This document shows, piece by piece, positions 1 through 8,621 of a stretch of DNA of 64,000 bases (position 1 is its first letter; every line of letters begins with the position of its first letter). Under the pieces are notes generated by a model. That model worked only from the letters and a program-made list of their open reading frames with translations. It was not told the origin of the DNA and did not search any database. Location of the stretch: NCBI GenBank assembly GCA_018340375.1, contig JAFFJZ010000010.1, positions 5,518,001 to 5,582,000 of the forward strand. Reading direction: 5' to 3'. Position numbers and translations under genes: made by a program. Source of the DNA: Gonatopus flavifemur. Taxonomy: Eukaryota; Arthropoda; Insecta; Hymenoptera; Dryinidae.

Positions 1-1
1 G

Positions 2-122
2 AGATTACAAAGTGGATACTTTGAACCAGATCCAAGTGCATTGACATTCAATGTAACAGGTCAAACTTTTACGTTGGAGGACAGTATCATTGGTATGGCT
101 ATATCAAGGGGTAAAGGCTCAG
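2..122 (+). CDS. Yellow-family gene, first visible exon (5' cut by window)
   Basis: Frame 2 is open from the window edge to the donor AG|GTAAAT at 123. The frame runs into TAA only beyond the donor. Residues include GYFEPDPSALTFNVTG and LEDSIIGMAIS, a propeller strand typical of the MRJP domain. The last base, G122, starts a Gly codon completed in the next exon (phase 1). Confidence 0.8.
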
Positions 123-3100
123 GTAAATAAACAATGTGGATGAAATCAAATCCATAAAACGGTGAATGTTATAAATGAACCAAGTTCGTAAATTTGAAGT
201 CGAGAGAGAAATTTCGTTGAATTTCGTTGAATCTGCTGTAACAATAAAGAGTTTCTCTTGGCATTCTCCAAGAACTCGCTTGGTACTGTAGGGTGCTCGG
301 AGAATCCTTTACTATATGGCTCTGAAACCAAAAGGTCAATATTTGATTATTCTAATCCACTCAGCCTGAAAAGGAAACTCATCCAATTCGAATGATTTCC
401 GAATAACACAAGAAGTTTCGAGAATGTGCTGAAACTTATTGTGTTACTTGGATAGTTCATCCTATTTGGGTCAACCAAGTCCCATTTCATGAATTCATAA
501 TGGCAGTGGAATTAAATTTCAAGAATTTGAAACAATCAATTTAAGCTAATGGTACGAAAGGATACACTGAGAGAAATAATTACTATAGTTAAGAAAATAT
601 ATTCTTAAATATTTTTAAGAATACATATCCTGGATTACAGCTGATATGTTGCAGGCCTAAGAGAAAATTTCTTGAATCAAGAAAACATTTTTCTCAATTC
701 AAGAAATGCTTTCTTGGTTCGAGAAGATTTTTCTTGTATTGAGGAGACATATTCTTGGCGAAATGGATTTCTCAGAAGAAAGAAATATGTTATAGGTGGT
801 AGTAATTATTTCTCTCAGTGTAGGTTTCATGTAGGGTTGCTTTGAAACGAACGAAACATCCACTGTAAAAAATTTCTATGGGTCAATTCCTATGCACGGA
901 GAAAAGTATATGGGATTGATGACCATTCACTCTAATTCTCGTTGCAACTTTGAAATAGAAATTGAATGACGATGCGGGATTTGGTGATCATTACGATGTT
1001 AACTCATTGTTTCCATGGTAACGTAAACAGTTTACCGCATTCAATTTTGAAAGATCTGTCACCAAATTACTATTCTTCGTAGTAACCGTCACCGTATACT
1101 TTTCTCCGTGTACATTTATGTGGAGTAATTAATACATACATGCGTCAGGGATTTCCCGAACTTGTCCGGAAATTTACAGTGAAATGTTGAGGAAACCCAC
1201 ATAAAGTTTGGAATTTTCAGATGAATTTATGGGAAATTTCATATGAATGTACCGGAAATGCTTTTCCCAATCAGTGATTGGAGAATTCCCATTATTTTTT
1301 ACAGTGTCCCTAACGGCACATCCACCGATGGTCTCCACGTGGATAACCTCCAGCTTCGACGACGTAGAGGCGACGGAGATATCGGTGGGTGTGCTGTTGA
1401 GGATATTAATGGGAACATTTCTTGTGTACTTGTTGAAATATAGTTGTACAAGATTGTGATTCAACATCCTCTCCCGATCTCCCTCATGTATCTAAATTGA
1501 TCTAAAATCCCAGCCAACAAAATCAAGGCAGCGCTTCTGGCAGTGGTGCTACAGTTAAAAATCTTCTGTACATATATGGCTCGATTTATGTAAGGAAATA
1601 GGAGCGACTTGGTAGTATTTTTACTAGGAGCATTACTTGGTAGCGCTTCCTGATAATACTGGTAGCGCTGAGGTAGTGCTACGCTATAAATTGAATCATA
1701 TATATGTTATGGTAGCATGCAGTCTCACGGTAATGGAAAAGCTACTACGTTGCTACCACTAGCACTGCTAGTAGCGGAAACGTGAATTTGATAATTTCCA
1801 TGAAAGTACTTTTTGACAAATAATATTTGAAAATAAGAATCAACTACTCGAACTATTCATGTATAAAAACAGGCACGATAAATACATCTCTAAACTTGAT
1901 AAGCAATCGATGATATCCCAGACAGCACGGAGTTCTTGAAGATAACATATATGTTATCTTTCAGAGCTACTTGATCTCAAAGATTCAATATACGTTATAT
2001 CTTCAAGAGGTTTACGCTGTCTGGGTATGCATGACTCGCGATAAGCACGGTAACTTTCGATCATGTGTGAGTATAAATTATAACAATACGGGAACAACGA
2101 ATACGTCCCGCTGGCAATGAGAACGATTCCTGGATATTCGGCTGAGAGAAGAAATGCCACAAATATGTGGGAAGAGTTAGTTTCTTTGAATTATTATATT
2201 TTTTCAAGACAAATCTGAACTCAACTACTTTGCAAAAGCGGAGATGTAATTCAGATCGATGATTTTTATATGCTATTTCAATCTGAGAATTTTCTCACGA
2301 ATATAAATTGTTTTACGTGTTTAATTACTATACATTTTAGGTTCAGAACCGTCCTTGTACTTCCGACCACTGGCATCATTCGGAATGTACTCAAGTTCCA
2401 TTGAAAATTTACAAAATTCAAAGAACGACACATCATCTGATATATACAAGGATTTGTCTTCCATTATGCAGTATCCTGTCCAGTCAGCTGCGATGGCGTT
2501 TACCGGAGAAGATGTTCTGATGTTTACTCAAATAAATGATACGTCAATTCTATGCTGGGATCGTTCGGATTCTCAGAATGGAAAAATTGTGAGTTCCATT
2601 CTACTTTATTCGTATATCCTCGATAAGCCATCGAATATATTTCCAAGAAATTCAAGATTTTTTGAGTAACAAAAAATTAAAAAATCAATTTGAAGCGATT
2701 TAAATTTATTCATAATGTTGCGACAACATTCTAAGACATTTTTGAAAAATTTTGTCCTATGCGAGGTGAAATATCAAGATTACGCTGAAAAAGTGTACTG
2801 TAAAATAGCACCGCCATTCTAGCGGAAAAAACTGAATGGAGTGCGATTTTTGCTGCGAGAGAATGGGAAAGTTTCTGATGTACGCGAAAAAAATCTTATC
2901 ATTTAAATTACGATGTTGAAATAGTACACGGAAAAAAGTCTCATGTGAGTTCTACATTGGTTGCACGGAGAGAAAAAATTTGCTGACGCAGCAAATCGAG
3001 GTATTATATATAGAATAGCAAAATTTTTTGCTGACCCAGCTAGAAATTTGCTATAACAGCAATCGTGTTAGCTACGACAGCAATTTTTTTAGCTGTGGCA

Positions 3101-6100
3101 GCAAAAAATGTTTGCTCCGCCAGCAAATTTTCAGTATTATATACAGAATAGCAGACAAATTTTGCTGGGATAGCAAACATTTGTTGCTGCCACAGCTAAA
3201 AATTCGCTGTCGCAGCTAACAAGATTGCTGGAACAGCAAATAGTTTGCTGTCACAGCAAAAATTTGCCGCTCTGGCAAAAGGAACTCAGCAAAAGTAGAT
3301 TCCGCTGCCACAGCGAATTCCTTTTTCTCCGTGTGAGGTTAATAAAACATAACTGCTCACATAAATGCATATAATGTATATAAATACATATATGCACATA
3401 AAATTTACATTGTTATCGTAGTAAATGAGAGCAGTGTTGCTGTGAAGTAACTAGGATAACAATGCAAACCCAATAGGACTGTGTAGTAAATTTTACATGA
3501 GATCCATGCTGTACTCGTTATCTTACTTTTCATGTAATTCTTACTCAGGCATTTTTTTCCGTGTAGTATAGGACCATACTTGAAAAAGCAAGAATTGTCA
3601 GATATTAGAGACACATATTGCTGTTACAACCTTTTTTTCAGGAGTGAACATCATAATATTGACCATGATTTAACCAACCTTATTAAAAATGTCCGACAGA
3701 TCCTGACAGATTCCAGTCAAAATTTTGTCTGGTTCCGTCGGAAATCATCATGCCTGGGACAAAACCCGACCAAATCCTGACAGAAAACTATCTGTTGGAC
3801 ATTTGGAATAGGGAAACACAGTACAATTCACGATATTACATTTTGAATAGACTAATTCCGCAGATATAGTCCTCCACTATAATTCTCCCATCGTAATTTA
3901 TAAGATCACCTTAAAAACACACCCACCGATCAGTGTCCTCAGATTTGACTCGCAAACGTTAAACACACAGATGCGACTGTACATCCGTGTGAAAAAAGGG
4001 AGGGTACGGTTGCGCGCGCAACCTAGCATGCTTCCTCTATTGCTCATAGAATATTTGATGGGAGAGCGAAGGAGAAAGCATGCTAGGATGCGCGCGCAAC
4101 CATACCCTCTCTTTTTTCACACGGATGTACAGTCGCATCTGTGCGTTTAACGTTTGCGAGTCAAATCTGAGGACACTGCCACCGATGTCCACGTCGCATC
4201 TCCGTGGAGGAGAGGTGGATGAAAGGGAGACGTGGATAGAAGGTGGAAAAACGGAGAAGTGACGTAGAGGCAACGGAGAAATGTCCGGCGATCGGTGGTC
4301 GTGCCTTATGGGAATATTTTCCCCGTGTACTGGAATTTCATACTTAGTCGATTAAGGCACTGAAAAAGTGAGATGAGAAGAAGACCCGTACAGCACCGGA
4401 CATCTCTACGTTGCCTCTACGTAGCATCTTCGTTCATCCATCTTGTATCCACGTGGAGTTCACGGAGATGCGACGTGGAAATCGGTGGGTGTGTTGTTAG
4501 GGGATTTATAATATTTCTGACGAGAGAAAAAACTCGATATTATGATATTTCAAGAAATCATGTATCGATTGCATAGAAATGGGCAGATCTAAAAGCGAAA
4601 GCTCAAATTCATGTGTACACATTGGAATCGATTTGGTTTCGAAATATGCCACCATTCCTCAGTGATTCAAGAAATAAGCATCAGAAGATTCGGATTTTCT
4701 GTAAAAAAAAAGGAATAGTACACTGATGAAAGAACCCAGTTATAGTTCCCAAATGAATAGTACATGTTTGGTTTATCACTACCACGATTTGGTAATAATA
4801 ACTAAACACCCAAACAGATACAAAGATATCTTTCAGAATTCTAAAAGATATCTTCCAAAAGTACAACAAGTCTTTTCAAGAATTTTCTAAAAGATATCTT
4901 TTCGTATTCGAAAAGATGTCTCATGCAACATGAATGGATTTCTAAAATATTTTTCGGATGACTTCTCAAAGATATCTTTAAGAAGAAATTAAGAAATCTA
5001 CAAGAGTTCTTCAAGATTTCTTAAAGTTGTCTTAAAAAATTCATAAAAATGTCTTGAAAGAAGCTTGAATTTATTCACAGGAAAATTCTGAAGTCTTTTC
5101 TCTCCTTCTTCCCCCTGTTTGTCTTTATCGTTCCCGCACTCCTATGAACTTTACTTTTTCTCAAACCTTTAGGTTGCGGGAATCGAACCCGCGCATTTTA
5201 CGATGTATTTACGCTTCAGTGAGCTGAGCTATCCGACAGTTTGATTTTGATGCTTATAATTGGCAGTATGACATAGTCATCATAGTGTCAAAGGTGTACA
5301 CTTTCAGAGTAAAAGTGATATTTTGAAAAAACTGTTATTATATAAACAAATGTCAGAAAAGTTGACCGTGGATACCATAAATTTTTCTTAAATTATTTCT
5401 ATCTCATCGTTGTTGGAGAATAACTTATAATTGAGCGGAAAAAGTTCAGTATTTTGTAAAATATTCATGTGTTGAAGATTCGTTAATGGGTATTGAAAGG
5501 TTAAAAAATCGTACTATTTGCAGAATTTAAAATCTCTTGGTATGTATATAGATTTCTCAAGCTTTCGATTCGTGAACGAATTTATCACATCTTGCTGAAA
5601 ATTTATCTTCTTCGACATTCCAAGTCTTCCAAGAAGATATCTTTCAAACGCTTCCCAAAGATATCTTCAAGATCCCTTGCATGGTCGTCTTGGAGATGTC
5701 TTGAATCAAGACATCTTTTAGAAATCTTTTACAAGATGCCTTTTCAACACACTTCTCAAAGATATCTTCAAGAACTCTTCAAGAACGTTCTGTGTGGGCA
5801 TTTATTTCGCCATATCCAACTATGCGATTTGATACACAGTAAAAAGTGAAACTTAAAGTGATCCCGAATATCAGCTGAAAAATGCAGCCAAAAGTAGCGC
5901 CTATTCCAACTGAAAGTAAGCAATGAAAAAGACTGAATTTGAGTTAATTCCATCTTACTTTGGAATTAAGATAGAATTTCATCTGAATTTCCAGTTTGCT
6001 TACTTTCAGTTGGAATAGGCGCTACTTTTGGCTGCATTTTTAAGCTGATATTCGGGATCACTTTAAGTTTTACTTTTTACTGTGTAAATATTACTAAATG

Positions 6101-7020
6101 CTGGTAAATATAACTAAATTCTTCTCTCAGTGTAGCAACATGTGCATTTCGCATATCATGTACATTGTATACTTCTAAAAACATTCTTCTTGCTTATTTA
6201 TTTGACATCGACATGGTATTATGACTTTTTATGAGGTCGGTGCATATATTCGTGCTTCTCATTACCAAATTATAGCATAATAAAAACAGCAGAGATCTGC
6301 CCGAGTGGAAACACACCGGTCTGGGAGAGATCACTTGGTGGTAATAAATGGTTCAAATATGGCCAGTAAGACAACCCTGATTAAAAAACATCCATAGAAT
6401 CCGACGAAATGAAATTTCATGGGATTTGGTCAGAACATTGTGCGAGACTCAATGAGATTTGGCAAGAATCAATGGATTCTTTTAACCAGGGAATCCCATA
6501 TGTTGGCCAGATATGTTGAGCCATATTGGCACTCGTATGGCTTCAACGACGTCCGAAGTTTTAAATTTTCAAGTGACTTGAGCTATACTTATGCCTTTTA
6601 AGTAACTTATAAGTTGTTTCCATCTATAATAGCTAGCATATGGGAATGTCTCATTGGTCTCATCAGCCAATGCAAGGCTCCCCAAGTGAGTTGTCTCGAT
6701 AGATTGCTTTTTGAAAATGATCAAAGAGCTAATACAACCAAAACCAGTTAGTTCTAAGGGCTCCCTTTATTTCGTTCTCATTTTTCATCCAATCGTGATT
6801 TCAGGAAGTAGTTCTGAAGGATGAGATCAGATTGCAATTTGGCAGTGGAATGAAAGTAATCTACACGACCGGGGTTGAGGCGTTATTAATGGTCACCAAC
6901 CGATTCCAAATTCAAGGCGTGGGAAAGTCTTATAATCTGAGCGAAGTCAATTTCCGTGTTCTATTTGGACAGGTGTCATCATTGATCCAAGACACGTCAT
7001 GCTATCACAAGGAAAAATAG
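2..7020 (+). CDS. Yellow / major royal jelly protein (MRJP) family gene, last three visible exons (5' partial)
   Basis: The visible coding parts are 2-122, 2341-2588 and 6805-7020, ending in TAG; together they give 194 residues, the C-terminal part of a yellow/MRJP protein. The earlier part lies before the window. Landmarks in order are TFTLEDSIIGMAIS, SLYFRPLASFGMYSS, QYPVQSAAMAFTGEDVL, SILCWDRS, LQFGSGMKVIY and LMVTNRFQ...SEVNFRVLFG. These follow the family pattern (blade with GMALS-like turn, L.F.PL....Y.V, W, LQF.SG.KV, L..L.NRFQ, ..NFR.L). Intron phases are 1 and 0 and both introns are GT-AG. Family members are usually secreted; some act in melanin metabolism and others became royal jelly proteins. 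Which yellow subfamily this is cannot be decided from the C-terminus. Intron 2 (about 4.2 kb) is mostly nested foldback transposons. The frame is open through all joins, so the gene looks functional. Confidence 0.85.
123..564. other. Start of yellow-gene intron 1, no element recognised
   Basis: This is AT-rich intron sequence after the donor at 123. I see no coding frame with family resemblance and no inverted repeat longer than a few bases. Confidence 0.5.
565..820. mobile_element. F1 foldback MITE (CACTGAGAGAAA ends, TA duplication)
   Basis: The ends are inverted copies of CACTGAGAGAAATAATTACT, flanked by TA at 563-564 and 821-822. The 256-bp interior is made of short runs alternating TTCTTGAATCAAGAA and similar small palindromes. 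There is no coding capacity. It sits in intron 1 of the yellow gene. TA duplication and short ends point to mobilisation by a Tc1/mariner-type transposase. Confidence 0.75.
861..1306. mobile_element. F1-type MITE (CACTGTAAAAAATTTC end) split by a second MITE
   Basis: The two parts, 861-892 and 1113-1306, together match the uninterrupted element at 7915-8126 read in reverse complement, including the unit near ACATTTATGTG, the TGTCCGGAAATTTACAGTG region and the TTTTTTACAGTG end. The gap between them is exactly the element at 895-1110. Both outer flanks read TC. Confidence 0.75.
895..1110. mobile_element. F1 MITE (CACGGAGAAAAG ends) nested in the 861-1306 element
   Basis: The ends are CACGGAGAAAAGTATA and TATACTTTTCTCCGTG. 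Comparison with the intact copy at 7915-8126 shows the pre-insertion site ATTCCTATACATTT. Here it is split with TG on the left (893-894, read as a mutated TA) and TA on the right (1111-1112). No ORF. Confidence 0.8.
1309..1403. mobile_element. Short F6 foldback (ACCCACCGAT ends)
   Basis: CCTAACGGCACATCCACCGA on the left is matched by ATCGGTGGGTGTGCTGTTGA in reverse orientation on the right. The middle has CCACGTGG-type palindromes. Related copies lie at 3909-4311, 4385-4503 and 57121-57262. It directly abuts the 861-1306 element. Confidence 0.6.
1530..1785. repeat. Cluster of GGTAGCGCT / GTAGTGCTAC short repeats
   Basis: At least seven spaced variants of GGTAGCGCT and GTAGTGCTAC occur in both orientations over about 250 bp of yellow intron 1. 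This resembles the interior of a foldback element, but I could not define clear ends. Confidence 0.45.
1917..2025. mobile_element. F2 foldback MITE (CCCAGACAGC / GCTGTCTGGG ends)
   Basis: CCCAGACAGC at 1917 and GCTGTCTGGG ending at 2025 are exact inverted termini. The arms GAAGATAACATATATGTTATC and ATATACGTTATATCTTC are themselves palindromic. TAT flanks both sides. The 109-bp element is noncoding and lies in yellow intron 1. Confidence 0.7.
2341..2588 (+). CDS. Yellow-family gene, middle exon
   Basis: The acceptor is TACATTTTAG ending at 2340 and the donor ATT|GTGAGT is at 2589. The exon joins in phase 1 to the previous one and ends in phase 0. It encodes SEPSLYFRPLASFGMYSS, a Ser/Asn-rich loop, then QSAAMAFTGEDVLMF and SILCWDRSDS. 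The loop (around ENLQNSKNDTSS) holds N-D-T and N-D-T-S type sequons, consistent with a secreted glycoprotein. Confidence 0.85.
2927..3563. mobile_element. F1 foldback (CACGGAAAAAAGTC / TTTTTTTCCGTG ends), host of a nested copy
   Basis: CACGGAAAAAAGTCTCATG at 2927 and CATTTTTTTCCGTG ending at 3563 are flanked by TA. The interior outside 2964-3333 contains palindromic ATGCATATAATGTATATA-like sequence and TTACATTGTTATCG/GGATAACAATGCAA arms. A second F1 element occupies 2964-3333. It lies in intron 2 of the yellow gene. Confidence 0.65.
2964..3333. mobile_element. F1 MITE with tandem GCTG...CAGC modules
   Basis: The ends are CACGGAGAGAAAAAA and TTTTTCTCCGTG, flanked by TG. The 370-bp interior is about a dozen imperfect units of TTTGCTGNCACAGCAAA, each a small hairpin. 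The same module fills 16005-16280, 16594-16860 and, more loosely, 24306-24532 and 47400-47569. Confidence 0.75.
3678..3813. mobile_element. F7-type foldback (CCTTATTAAAAATGTCC ends)
   Basis: The left CCTTATTAAAAATGTCCGAC is matched inversely by GTTGGACATTTGGAATAGGG. Inner arms carry CCTGACAGA and its variants. It resembles the CCCTGNTNAAAA family at 6375-6491, 21204-21335 and 32239-32466. Confidence 0.45.
3909..4311. mobile_element. F6 element interrupted by a hAT-like MITE
   Basis: The outer parts CCTTAAAAACACACCCACCGAT's inner ten bases ACCCACCGAT (to 3930) and GTCCACGTCGCATCTCCGTG through CGATCGGTGGTCGTGCC form one F6 copy. Its right part resembles 4385-4503 and 57121-57262. It is split at CCACCGAT by the element at 3931-4178. 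Confidence 0.6.
3931..4178. mobile_element. hAT-like foldback MITE with 8-bp target duplication CCACCGAT
   Basis: The ends are CAGTGTCCTCAGATTTGAC and GTCAAATCTGAGGACACTG, exact inverted copies. The arms extend about 110 bp with the AACGTTAAAC and GCGCGCGCAACC segments. CCACCGAT is repeated at 3923-3930 and 4179-4186. CAG-type ends and an 8-bp duplication are hAT hallmarks. It is noncoding; the loop sits near TTGCTCATAGAATATTTGAT. Confidence 0.85.
4385..4503. mobile_element. F6 element copy
   Basis: It runs from CCCGTACAGCACCGGACAT to GAAATCGGTGGGTGTGTTGT. It is a close relative of 57121-57262, sharing CTACGTTGCCTC, CTTCGTTCATCCA and the CACGGAGATG block. Yellow intron 2. Confidence 0.6.
4809..5798. 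mobile_element. Large F2 foldback with AAGATATCTT arrays
   Basis: The ends are CCCAAACAGA and CTGTGTGGG. Both arms carry many spaced AAGATATCTT, AAGACATCTT and AGATTTCTT palindromes (4820-5090 and 5600-5790). The central 500 bp is unrelated and includes a tRNA-like segment (5172-5238). A related arm design occurs at 29802-30344. Confidence 0.55.
5172..5238 (-). pseudogene. tRNA-like segment (tRNA pseudogene or SINE head)
   Basis: On the minus strand it begins TGTCGGATAGCTCAGCTCAC, a box-A-like D arm, and contains GGGTTCGATTCCC, a perfect box B / T-arm with a 5-bp GCGGG/CCCGC stem. At 67 nt the spacing suits a tRNA, but the acceptor 3' strand (AACCTAAA) does not pair with TGTCGGA and no clean 5-bp anticodon stem forms. 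It is therefore probably not a functional tRNA. It lies inside the F2 element 4809-5798. Confidence 0.5.
5835..6084. mobile_element. F1 MITE, long near-perfect hairpin (CACAGTAAAAAGT ends)
   Basis: The ends are CACAGTAAAAAGTGAAACTT and AAGTTTTACTTTTTACTGTG, flanked by TA on both sides. The arms of about 100 bp match almost base for base, including CAGCCAAAAGTAGCGCCTAT and its inverse. It is 250 bp and noncoding, nested in the 4721-6132 element. Confidence 0.85.
6375..6491. mobile_element. F7 repeat (CCCTGATTAAAA / TTTTAACCAGGG ends)
   Basis: This 117-bp unit contains AGATTTGGTCAGAACATTGT-type sequence (AATTTCATGGGATTTGGTCA then GAACATTGTGCGAG). Relatives lie at 50092-50317, 48935-49135, 47240-47330 and 24085-24215. 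Confidence 0.55.
6805..7020 (+). CDS. Yellow-family gene, terminal exon
   Basis: The acceptor TTTCAG ends at 6804 and the exon starts in phase 0 with EVVLKDEIRLQFGSGMKV. It holds the last conserved blade (LQFGSGMKV, LLMVTNRFQ, SEVNFRVLFG) and a short tail with one Cys, ending at TAG 7018-7020. No strong poly(A) signal lies directly after it; the first AATAAA I see is at 7784-7789. Confidence 0.85.
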   Translation, partial: EVVLKDEIRLQFGSGMKVIYTTGVEALLMVTNRFQIQGVGKSYNLSEVNFRVLFGQVSSLIQDTSCYHKEK

Positions 7021-7914
7021 AAAAACATGAAAATAAGAGCTCGCTCCACCAGAGGAATCGAATCATGTATGGTCCGTGAATATGTCAGCCATATGAGATT
7101 CACATATTAACCTCGTATGTCTCATGTATGGTGAGCCGCATATAAACCATGTATGACGGATGCTTAAAAATTTCCGTAGATGGGTCATATGTGGAGCATC
7201 TACCTATAGGTCTTATATGTTCCCTGGTAGACATTATGATTGTGATTTAGATGGGTTTCAGCTAGTTTTCCCAGATGTTGAGTTGGTTTCCAGCTAGGTT
7301 TGTAACGCAGTTTCTACCCTGTGCCCATCCAGATGCCTCAGAGAATCGCAAGAATGTCATTCAAATTGTTAATTAGAAATGTGAGATCATGTCAAGAGCG
7401 TTGCTTTTGAATTTATTTCCATAAAATAATCCAGAGTGACAAATTGAAGAGTTTGGGCTTCCTTTTATTCTTCAGACCAATAATAATGTCATTGCACGAT
7501 CAGTTGACGCATGAAAAATCTACATAAATCAACTAAATGTTTGAGCTATGCAGTCAAATTGGCTAAAATGTGTTATCCAGTTGCCCCAACATGGGTCCCA
7601 CCTAGTACGTGAATGGTAAATGTGACGCCCAGACAAATTTCTACCAGGGTTTCATCAAGATCATATATGGAGGATATATGATTTGTTTCCACTAGGGGAT
7701 AGCGGAATCGCCCTATTTATGTTACATTGAAGAAACTATGTTATCCGTATTATGTTGTATTCCTAATTATATCGGAGACATCTAATAAATAATCATACAT
7801 GACATATTCAAAAACATTCATTGGAGACCGTATGTCGTGGAGAGTGTTTCAAGATTGTTATAGGTAGTTTTTCGATCGTCTCTTGATTTTCAGTTCTGTT
7901 CTCATTTTAATATA
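7021..7914. other. 3' flank of the yellow gene
   Basis: No gene was recognised. Imperfect CATATGNGGCTC / ATGTATGGTGAGC-type repeats occur at 7060-7220. An AATAAA at 7784-7789 is the nearest consensus poly(A) signal, but its use is unproven. Confidence 0.4.
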
Positions 7915-8126
7915 CACTGTGAAAAATAATTGGAATTTTCCTGTGTATATCAATCGAAAAATTTCAATCACTGATCATCACTTATCTGAACATTCCAAAC
8001 TGTATGGGATTTTTCCCAACATTTCACAGTAAATTTCCGAAAAAGTTGGGAGAATTCTTAACGCGTGTATGTGTTAATTACTTCACATAAATGTATAGGA
8101 ATTTTCCGATGAAATTTTTTACAGTG
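7915..8126. mobile_element. F1-type MITE, intact copy (CACTGTGAAAAATAATTGG end)
   Basis: The ends CACTGTGAAAAAT and ATTTTTTACAGTG are flanked by TA. It is the uninterrupted relative of the split copy at 861-1306 and supplies its empty-site sequence. 212 bp, noncoding. Confidence 0.8.
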
Positions 8127-8323
8127 TATTCTCAGTGAACAGGGGATGGGCATCTCTCACTGTAAGTTATTGAATGGGTTTAATGGATGGATGATATGGG
8201 TTCGGACAATGAGCCTGTTCTTAATTTTTCAACACTCCGATTCTTCTGAAAAGAAATAGCATGTACTCGGAAATTCAGGCGAAAAATTGATCAAAATATC
8301 TGAAAAATTAGTCATTATAACTA

Positions 8324-8621
8324 CACTGACAGAAAAACGACCTGGTTGAAACATTCGTGGTCGCAATAACTTGAAATCTGGTTCGATCCACCAGGATATG
8401 TGATTGTGATGCTCAGAAAAAATGGTTGAAGCAAAAATTAACTACATTTTTCAGGTTAGAAAAACCAGATTCTTTTCTTGGTGTGATAACCTGAAAAATG
8501 TAGTTAATTTTGGCTTTAACCACTTTTTCTGTACATCACAATCACATTTCCTGGTGAATTGAACCAGATTCCAACTTATTGCGACCACGAATGTTTCAAC
8601 CAGGTCGTTTTTCTGCCAGTG
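8324..8621. mobile_element. F1 MITE, near-perfect 298-bp palindrome
   Basis: CACTGACAGAAAAACGACCT and AGGTCGTTTTTCTGCCAGTG are the ends, with TA on both sides. The arms of about 140 bp match with few changes through GAAACATTCGTGGTCGCAAT and its inverse. The transcript would fold into one long hairpin. Confidence 0.9.

Larger units (their letters stand above)
4721..6132. mobile_element. F1 element (CACTGA ends) hosting two further elements
   Basis: The left end CACTGATGAAAGAACCCAG and right end TTCTTCTCTCAGTG are flanked by TA. The left arm CAGTTATAGTTCCCA aligns with the inverted right arm TAGTTATATTTACCA. The block CATTTATTTCGCCATATCCAA, just right of 5798, matches the F1 element at 40787-40991. 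The gap is filled by an F2 element (4809-5798) and a small F1 element (5835-6084). Confidence 0.55.

Noticed and set aside
6292..6362. tRNA-like stretch with GCCCGAGTGG and GGTTCAAAT
   Set aside because: The box A resembles Ser/Leu tRNA but the T arm does not pair and no acceptor stem forms.
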